From positions 310,001-374,000 of the forward strand of contig JBMNVN010000001.1 of assembly GCA_050946835.1 (NCBI GenBank): a DNA stretch of 64,000 bases, read 5' to 3'. The stretch is from UBA1447 sp002329225 (GTDB lineage Bacteria; Bacillota; Clostridia; Oscillospirales; Acutalibacteraceae). Shown piece by piece: positions 58,281 to 64,000 of the stretch. Numbering within the stretch: the stretch's first letter is position 1; each line of letters begins with the position of its first letter. The position numbers and the translations under genes are program-made. The notes under the pieces are model-generated. The model was not told the origin of the DNA. It made no database searches and was given only the letters and a program-made list of their open reading frames with translations.

Positions 58281-61200
58281 ATGTCCTGTTTTTCCGCGGC
58301 GCTGCATAAAAACCCGGAGTACGGCAACATATTGAGAAGTGTTGAGCTTAACCGGCTGCCTATGGGCGTGCTGGGGCTTTCTCATATCCATAAAGCGCAT
58401 TTGATAGCGGCTTTGACAAAAGATACCGCCCGCAACGCTCTGGTTATTACCCCCGACGAATCACAGGCGCTTCGCCTTGTGAGAGACCTCAACGCTATGG
58501 GCGCAGAGGCCGTACTCTACCCCGCCAGAGATTTTAATTTCCGCTCCAGCGAAGGACAGTCCCGGGAATACGAGCACATTCGCCTTGGAGTATTACACGG
58601 GCTTTCAGAGTCTCAGGGAGATATTGTGGTTTGCTCGGCGGAAGCGGCTCTTCAACTTACCATTCCTCCCGACACGTTGAAAAACAGCAGTATTACTTTG
58701 TCCCCGGGGAAAGAAATATCCCCTATAACGCTGATTGCCCAACTTATAAGAGCCGGTTATGTCCGTGCGGACTTGGCGGAAGGTGCGGGGCAGTTTGCTT
58801 TCAGAGGCGGAATTTTAGACATTTTTCCGCCTTCTTCGGAACAGCCTTTCAGGTTGGAATTCTGGGGAGATACCATTGAGCTTTTGACCCGCTTTGACCC
58901 CGATACACAGCGCAGTATTGAAAAGGTCAAAAAAATTACCGTCACTCCCGCCAATGAGATTTTGCCGGGTTCGGACGCTGATTTTGCGGCATTGATAAAA
59001 TCCCATCTTGCCGGTTTAAAAGGCAAGAATGTTCAAAAGGCCAAACTTTCTCTGCAAACCGACATCGACCGACTCGAGGGCGGGGCACGCTTATTTTCCG
59101 TTGACCGCCACTTGCCTTTGGTGTACCCGAAGGCGGCAAGCCTGTTTGATTATATGCCCGAAGCCATGCTTTTTGTATGCGAAAGTTTTACGGTAAAAGA
59201 ACGGGCCGAGGCAGCGCAGCAACTGATGTCGGAAGAGCTAAAGGCCCTTTTTGAAGACGGCATTTTGTGCCGCGGTCTGGACAGGTTCACCTTAACCTGG
59301 GCCGAACTTTCCGAGTTTTATGAAAAGATGGGCGCTGTTTTTGCCGACAACCTCCCAAGAGGAAGTTTTGATACACCGGTGCGGGATTTGGTTACGGTAA
59401 ATGCCCGACAACTGACCCCTTGGAACGGCTCTTTGGGGCAGCTCGTGGAAGACATAAAACAGTTCATCGGCCAGGAACAACGGGAAGAGCGGCGGGTTTG
59501 TGTGGTGATGGCCGGCAATGAAAAAAGTGCGAAAGTTCTGAATGCCGACCTTATCAGCCAAGGGATCCGTTCCGTCTTCTATCATTCTCCGCCTGAGCAA
59601 TTCCCGGAATCGGCCGTTTGCGTAATACCGGGAGGGTTATCTGCGGGATTTGAATATCCCGGCGGCGGGTTTATGCTCATAACCTACGGCAGCAGAACCG
59701 CTTTAAAAAGTGAACCGGAGAAAAAACGCAAAAGCAAAAAGGCCGCCGCAGCCTTCAATTCCCTCGAGGAACTTGTGAGAGGCGACTATATTGTTCACAC
59801 TGTTCACGGCATAGGTATTTATGAAGGCATATCCACCCTTGAAGCCGGGGGAGCAATAAAGGACTATATAAAAATCCGGTACGATAAAGGAGATATTCTT
59901 TATGTACCCGTCACGCAACTTGACCAGGTTGCGAAGTACATCGGCCCGCGGAGTGAGGACAGGCAGGTCAAACTCAATAAGCTTGGCGGCAGAGAGTGGC
60001 AAAAAGCCAAAAGCCGCGTAAAGGCGGCGGCAAAAGACATGGCGCGCCAGCTTATTGACCTTTATGCAAAAAGACAACAAATAGAAGGATTTGCTTTCCC
60101 GCCGGATATTGATATGCAAAACGATTTTGAAACCCGTTTTGAATTTCAGGAAACTCCGGATCAGTTACGCTGTATTGATGAAGTAAAAAGGGATATGGAA
60201 AGAAAATATCCCATGGACCGCCTCCTTTGCGGTGATGTGGGATTCGGAAAAACCGAGGTAGCCCTTCGTGCGGCTTTTAAATGTGTTGCGGGCGGCAAGC
60301 AATGCGTGTTCTTAGTACCCACAACAATTCTCGCCCTGCAACACTATCAAACGATTAAAAAAAGGTTTGAGGGCTTTCCGGTGGAAACCGCCATGCTTTC
60401 CCGCTTTTGCTCTCCTAAGGAAATAACAAAAACTTTAAAAGACCTGCGTCGGGGAAGTTTGGATATTGTGGTGGGAACCCACAGGCTCATTTCAAAGGAT
60501 GTTAAATTCCGTGACCCCGGACTTATAATAATTGACGAAGAACAGCGTTTCGGCGTGGCGCAAAAAGAAAAACTCAAGGAACTTTTTCCATCAGTGGATG
60601 TTCTGACTTTAACAGCCACCCCTATACCGAGGACTTTGAATATGGCCATGTCCGGCCTGCGGGATATGTCTATCCTGGAAGAAGCACCTCAGGACAGGCA
60701 CCCCGTTCAAACCTATATAATTGAACACGATATGAATGTTATCGCTCAAGCCGTTTCGGCGGAACTCCGACGGGGAGGACAGGTCTATTACCTGCATAAC
60801 CGTATTGAAACCATTGACAGCGCGGCAGCGGCTCTGAAAGAGCTTTTGCCCGATGCCCGGCTGAGAGTTGCCCACGGCAGAATGGACGAGGATGAGCTCA
60901 GCGAAACCTGGCGCAGCCTTTTGGAGGGTGAAATCGACATTCTGGTGTGCACCACAATTATTGAAACGGGCATAGATGTGCCTAATGTAAACACACTTAT
61001 TATTGAAGATGCCCACCGTTTAGGGCTTGCACAGCTTCACCAAATCAGGGGGCGGGTGGGGCGTTCACCCCGAAGGGCAAGTGCATATTTAACATTTACC
61101 AAGGATCGTTCCCTCACGGAAATTGCTTACCGCCGCCTAAGTGCGATAAGAGAATATACAGAGTTCGGTTCAGGTTTTAAAATCGCCATGCGCGATATGG

Positions 61201-61787
61201 AGTTGAGGGGCGCCGGGAATATTCTCGGAGCACAGCAACACGGACATTTGGAAACCGTCGGCTACGATATGTACATGAGCCTTTTAGCTCAGGCAATCCG
61301 CGAGGAACGAGGTGAAGCCGAGGCAATACCCGAAAAGGAATGCCTGATTGATTTACAGATTGACGCTCATATACCCGATACTTATATAGAAAGTTTACCC
61401 CAAAGACTTTCCATGTATCGAAGAATAGCGGATATCCGAAACAAGAACGACGCCTATGACGTTATAGACGAGTTGACCGACCGCTTCGGTTCCCCGCCCG
61501 AAAGTGTACAGGGTCTTATCACGGTGGCGCTGCTGCGCAGCAGTGCAATTGTCCACGGTGTTTACGAAATCGGCCAACGCACCGACCGTTTGCTGCTTTA
61601 TACCGATGATATTGACCTTGAAAAGGTTGACCGCTTGGTAAAGCAACTCCGGGGACGGGTAAAAATCGGGGCAACAGGTAAATCTCATATATCCGTACGA
61701 ATGCTTGAGAATGAAAACCAGTTAGGACTTTTAACGAAAGTTTTTGCCATATTTTCAGAATCGTCTTGTGCGACAGACTCGGAATAA
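58281..61787 (+). CDS. mfd: Transcription-repair coupling factor Mfd
   Basis: 1168 residues from the ATG with AAGGAG 6 nt upstream. UvrB-like N-terminal module, RNA-polymerase-interacting domain at about 490-550 (RGDYIVHTVHGIGIYEGI), superfamily 2 translocase with Walker A GDVGFGKTEVALRAA, DEEQRFG, TATPIPRT and QIRGRVGR, and C-terminal TRCF domain. It removes stalled RNA polymerase from lesions and recruits UvrA. Full length, with own promoter. The transporter gene follows after 41 nt. Confidence 0.98.
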   Translation: MSCFSAALHKNPEYGNILRSVELNRLPMGVLGLSHIHKAHLIAALTKDTARNALVITPDESQALRLVRDLNAMGAEAVLYPARDFNFRSSEGQSREYEHIRLGVLHGLSESQGDIVVCSAEAALQLTIPPDTLKNSSITLSPGKEISPITLIAQLIRAGYVRADLAEGAGQFAFRGGILDIFPPSSEQPFRLEFWGDTIELLTRFDPDTQRSIEKVKKITVTPANEILPGSDADFAALIKSHLAGLKGKNVQKAKLSLQTDIDRLEGGARLFSVDRHLPLVYPKAASLFDYMPEAMLFVCESFTVKERAEAAQQLMSEELKALFEDGILCRGLDRFTLTWAELSEFYEKMGAVFADNLPRGSFDTPVRDLVTVNARQLTPWNGSLGQLVEDIKQFIGQEQREERRVCVVMAGNEKSAKVLNADLISQGIRSVFYHSPPEQFPESAVCVIPGGLSAGFEYPGGGFMLITYGSRTALKSEPEKKRKSKKAAAAFNSLEELVRGDYIVHTVHGIGIYEGISTLEAGGAIKDYIKIRYDKGDILYVPVTQLDQVAKYIGPRSEDRQVKLNKLGGREWQKAKSRVKAAAKDMARQLIDLYAKRQQIEGFAFPPDIDMQNDFETRFEFQETPDQLRCIDEVKRDMERKYPMDRLLCGDVGFGKTEVALRAAFKCVAGGKQCVFLVPTTILALQHYQTIKKRFEGFPVETAMLSRFCSPKEITKTLKDLRRGSLDIVVGTHRLISKDVKFRDPGLIIIDEEQRFGVAQKEKLKELFPSVDVLTLTATPIPRTLNMAMSGLRDMSILEEAPQDRHPVQTYIIEHDMNVIAQAVSAELRRGGQVYYLHNRIETIDSAAAALKELLPDARLRVAHGRMDEDELSETWRSLLEGEIDILVCTTIIETGIDVPNVNTLIIEDAHRLGLAQLHQIRGRVGRSPRRASAYLTFTKDRSLTEIAYRRLSAIREYTEFGSGFKIAMRDMELRGAGNILGAQQHGHLETVGYDMYMSLLAQAIREERGEAEAIPEKECLIDLQIDAHIPDTYIESLPQRLSMYRRIADIRNKNDAYDVIDELTDRFGSPPESVQGLITVALLRSSAIVHGVYEIGQRTDRLLLYTDDIDLEKVDRLVKQLRGRVKIGATGKSHISVRMLENENQLGLLTKVFAIFSESSCATDSE

Positions 61788-61828
61788 CTTATAATATGTT
61801 GCCGTCTAATAAAATCGGAGGTGGAGTG

Positions 61829-63349
61829 TTGGAAGAAAATACAAAAGTAGAGTGTTTGCCTGACGAAGTAAACGAAGAGGAAATTAAGGCGGAACTCGAA
61901 ACCATATCGCAACAGAATAAGCGCTACCTGAAACCTAAGGAAATTTTCGCCTATCTTCTCACGGACTTTATAGGCGGAAGCAGCAATATTGTAAACATGC
62001 AGTTCTTCTGGATGAATTTTTTTAACATCTCCGGCGGGCAATACGCCCGGCTCTCACTGTTTACAAGCGCTTTTGACGCCCTTGACGACCCTGTCTCGGG
62101 TTTGATTATTGACAGGACAAGAACCAGATGGGGGCATTTCAGGCCTTATCTGGTTATAATGCTGCCTCTGGCAATGATTTCAACCTTTATGAGCTACACC
62201 CTTTTGCCGGGCATTTCCACACCCTTTGAGGTAATGGTGCAGCTATACATCACCTGTATTCTAAGCGGACTTGCCAACTCTTACAGCAGCGCCGGCAATC
62301 TTATGATTTATTTCATCACTCCCAACCCGAACGAACGCAACTTTTTGATGACACTACAGCAGTTCTTCGGGTATTTCAGCGGTTGGCTTCCCTCCGTGCT
62401 TTCCATTGTAGTTACTTATCTGCCCCGTATGTACCCCGGAGTTAAGATGCAAAACATCTACCGAAACTATGCCTATTTCTTTTTTATTATCGGTGCTTTA
62501 GCGGCAATTTATAAGTTTAAAAATACCCGCGAGCGCTTTCCTTTGGCCTCCCGGGAAGAAATGAGCGAAGCAAACATCCGGGAATCCGTTAAATTCGCCG
62601 TTACCACAAGGCCCTTTCTTGTCGGTATTATCGCCAGCGTATTCGGAGGTCTGCAAGGGAATCTGCGCACCTCCTCCGAAAACTTTTTCTGGCTGAATAA
62701 CACCGGCTCCCTAGCAAACGGCTTTCTTGCCGGCTTGCTGACGGGAATTCCAAAATACTTCATTACCCCAATCGTTCCCAAAATAATCAAACGTTTTGGA
62801 GAGCGTAATGTTTATATAGCCGGAAACCTTTGGGCCTTCGTCTGTTTTATGCTTATGCTGGCTATCGGCTACACTCCCTTCGGCAAAGAACGTATGGGGT
62901 TGAATGTAATTTATTTGGCAATTGCGCTGATGATAATGCAGATACCCAACGCCTCAAACAGCGTTGCCCAACGGGTTATGACTGCCGATACCTTTGACTA
63001 TATTGAATGGAAATACGGAGTGCGCAACGAGGGTCTGGTAAGCGCCGCCAACAACTGGTTCGGCAAGCTCAACGGCAGCCTGCAAGGCTACATTGCCGGC
63101 ATGGCTTATCAGCTTATCCGTTTTAAACCTCTTAAAGACAGTTACGGCAACCTTATCCCCCAAACCGACCCCCATATTCTCAGAGGAATCTGGTTGATTT
63201 TCGCCCTTGTTCCCGCCATTTCAAAACTGCTTGTGGCCGTAACATATCTGTTTTACAATGTGCACGGCAAGTTTAAAAAACAGATGGAGGCCGATTTGGC
63301 CGTCAGGAGGGCAGAAAAACTCAAAGAAGAGGAAGAAAGTTTTCAATAA
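61829..63349 (+). CDS. GPH/MFS_2-family sugar symporter-like transporter
   Basis: 506 residues from the TTG with GGAGGTG 5 nt upstream; the open frame extends into mfd. An acidic cytoplasmic N-terminus of about 45 residues precedes 12 predicted helices. The GPH signature region is seen as FDALDDPVSGLIIDRTRTRWGHFRPYL. The family takes up glycosides, pentosides or hexuronides with Na+ or H+. No sugar enzyme is adjacent. The central loop and the C-terminal Glu/Lys tail are cytoplasmic. Substrate unknown. Confidence 0.88.
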   Translation: MEENTKVECLPDEVNEEEIKAELETISQQNKRYLKPKEIFAYLLTDFIGGSSNIVNMQFFWMNFFNISGGQYARLSLFTSAFDALDDPVSGLIIDRTRTRWGHFRPYLVIMLPLAMISTFMSYTLLPGISTPFEVMVQLYITCILSGLANSYSSAGNLMIYFITPNPNERNFLMTLQQFFGYFSGWLPSVLSIVVTYLPRMYPGVKMQNIYRNYAYFFFIIGALAAIYKFKNTRERFPLASREEMSEANIRESVKFAVTTRPFLVGIIASVFGGLQGNLRTSSENFFWLNNTGSLANGFLAGLLTGIPKYFITPIVPKIIKRFGERNVYIAGNLWAFVCFMLMLAIGYTPFGKERMGLNVIYLAIALMIMQIPNASNSVAQRVMTADTFDYIEWKYGVRNEGLVSAANNWFGKLNGSLQGYIAGMAYQLIRFKPLKDSYGNLIPQTDPHILRGIWLIFALVPAISKLLVAVTYLFYNVHGKFKKQMEADLAVRRAEKLKEEEESFQ

Positions 63350-63363
63350 AACAAAAATAATGG

Positions 63364-63392
63364 TTTACAAAAGCTGATTATAATGATATACT
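63364..63392 (+). promoter_or_regulatory. Promoter of the second PxTG surface protein gene
   Basis: TTTACA, 17-nt spacer, TATACT, about 45 nt before the start. A TATAAT also occurs at 63379-63384 but only 9 nt after the -35. Confidence 0.65.
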
Positions 63393-63435
63393 TAGCATAC
63401 ACTAATACTCAATATTTATAAGTGGAGGTATTTAT

Positions 63436-63882
63436 ATGAAAAAGGTTCTTGCTGTAATGTTGGCTTTGGTTTTTGTCGGTGCTTTTGCCCTGACTGCTTT
63501 TGCCGCACTTAGCCCTGTTTCCGTTGGTGAATACAAGGTAGTAGTCGGCTCATACGCCACAGGCAAATTGGGCCCCGGGGATTACACCGTCAATCCTGAC
63601 GGCACTGTCACCCTGCGCAAGGCGGCCGAAAGCGACTACGAGTTTGAAGGCTGGAAGATTAGCGGTAAGTATGAGGTTGTTTCCGGAGATGAAAAGTCCG
63701 ATGTCTATGTAATCCGTCCGTTAAGTGACCTTAGAATTATCGAGATGTATGAGTGCGATGCAGCCGGCGATGAGGACGGATATGAGAAATCTCCTCCTAC
63801 CGGCGGCAGTATGCTTGCTCTCGGTGCTTTGGCGCTGATTTCTCTTCCCGTAGCCTATGTAGCTAAAAAACGCTCCGAATAA
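63436..63882 (+). CDS. Small exported protein with PxTG sorting-like C-terminus
   Basis: 148 residues. Signal peptide about 1-23 (ending LTAFAAL), a short beta-rich domain (VSVGEYKVVVGSYATG, DGTVTLRKAAESDYEFEGW, similar to small repeat domains of surface proteins), a Glu/Asp linker, then SPPTGG, a hydrophobic stretch and AKKRSE. It has the same design as the protein at 32722-33225. GGAGG lies 8 nt upstream of the ATG. Likely wall-attached; function unknown. Confidence 0.78.
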   Translation: MKKVLAVMLALVFVGAFALTAFAALSPVSVGEYKVVVGSYATGKLGPGDYTVNPDGTVTLRKAAESDYEFEGWKISGKYEVVSGDEKSDVYVIRPLSDLRIIEMYECDAAGDEDGYEKSPPTGGSMLALGALALISLPVAYVAKKRSE

Positions 63883-63902
63883 TTAACAAACAGCTAACTC
63901 AC

Positions 63903-63936
63903 CAAGCGGCAGCCTTTAGGGTTGCCGCTTTTATTT
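63903..63936 (+). terminator. Intrinsic terminator
   Basis: AAGCGGCAGCC pairs with GGTTGCCGCTT (one G.T pair) around a short loop, followed by TTTATTTT. Confidence 0.82.
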
Positions 63937-64000
63937 TATATTTGAAATACATTGACATTCGTCATTACTGTGATAATATGGAATTGGAATCGGAATAGTT

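Noticed and set aside
63952..63977. Promoter at the right edge (TTGACA ... GATAAT)
   Set aside because: The spacer is only 14 nt, too short for a sigma-A promoter, and the gene it would serve is outside the window.

Overview
The window reads as a chromosomal segment of an anaerobic Bacillota (Clostridia) bacterium, possibly Oscillospirales-like. The evidence is: sigma-A type promoters and strong Shine-Dalgarno sites with frequent TTG/GTG starts; a meso-DAP wall (dapL aminotransferase route, dapF); LytR-CpsA-Psr, DacF, RodA and PBP proteins; lipoproteins and exported proteins with Thr-rich linkers; PxTG-type C-termini; and an oxygen-independent, glycerol-3-phosphate-dehydrogenase-like FAD/Fe-S gene set. 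No species can be named. Most of the window is conserved core genome. No rRNA, tRNA, CRISPR array or insertion sequence was found; the one RNA gene is tmRNA.

Layout. 0-5.6 kb: 3' part of a sensor kinase, HtrA protease, a D,D-carboxypeptidase, a phosphoesterase and an FHA protein. 5.6-13.7 kb: proBA, an anchored protein, a PHP phosphatase, a heterodimeric ABC exporter and a small exported protein. 13.7-16.4 kb: PBP and RodA/FtsW. 16.4-22.6 kb: a regulon of an alkyl-DHAP-synthase-like flavoenzyme, a DUF1667 protein, two FAD oxidoreductases and a divergent GntR regulator. Two fully overlapping promoters share one 13-bp palindrome between the regulator and the operon. 22.6-26.4 kb: rpmG-secE-nusG-rplK-rplA-rplJ-rplL, with two mRNA hairpins that look like the L1 site of 23S rRNA and an L10 leader with attenuator. 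rpoBC does not follow.

26.4-31 kb: leftward DUF951-prfA-tsaC-coaE-M18 peptidase operon. 31-35 kb: a PHP protein, unknowns, a PxTG surface protein and a Big2 lipoprotein. 35-42.3 kb: leftward dnaA-dapF-dapL-purC-ftsY-rdgB-yhbY-smpB-ssrA. 42.4-46.6 kb: rightward rpmH-rnpA-yidD-yidC-jag and an LCP protein. dnaA and rpmH are divergent as near many origins, but dnaN is absent and no DnaA-box cluster is visible. 46.7-50.8 kb: a GDPD-fold protein lacking catalytic residues, an Smr protein, rpsO and pnp. 50.8-55 kb: an ABC ATPase with a 1164-residue FtsX-type permease carrying a long coiled coil.

55.1-58.2 kb is an AT-rich accessory island with small membrane proteins, a HExxH protein, unknown ORFs, an orphan RelB/DinJ antitoxin and a reading frame broken by TGA. 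Beyond it lie mfd, a GPH-family transporter and a second PxTG surface protein.

The strongest leads are the GntR/alkyl-DHAP-synthase-like regulon with its shared operator, the paired L1-like mRNA sites, the catalytically dead GDPD, the SecE with a repetitive exported tail, the unusual tmRNA tag and the AT-rich island.
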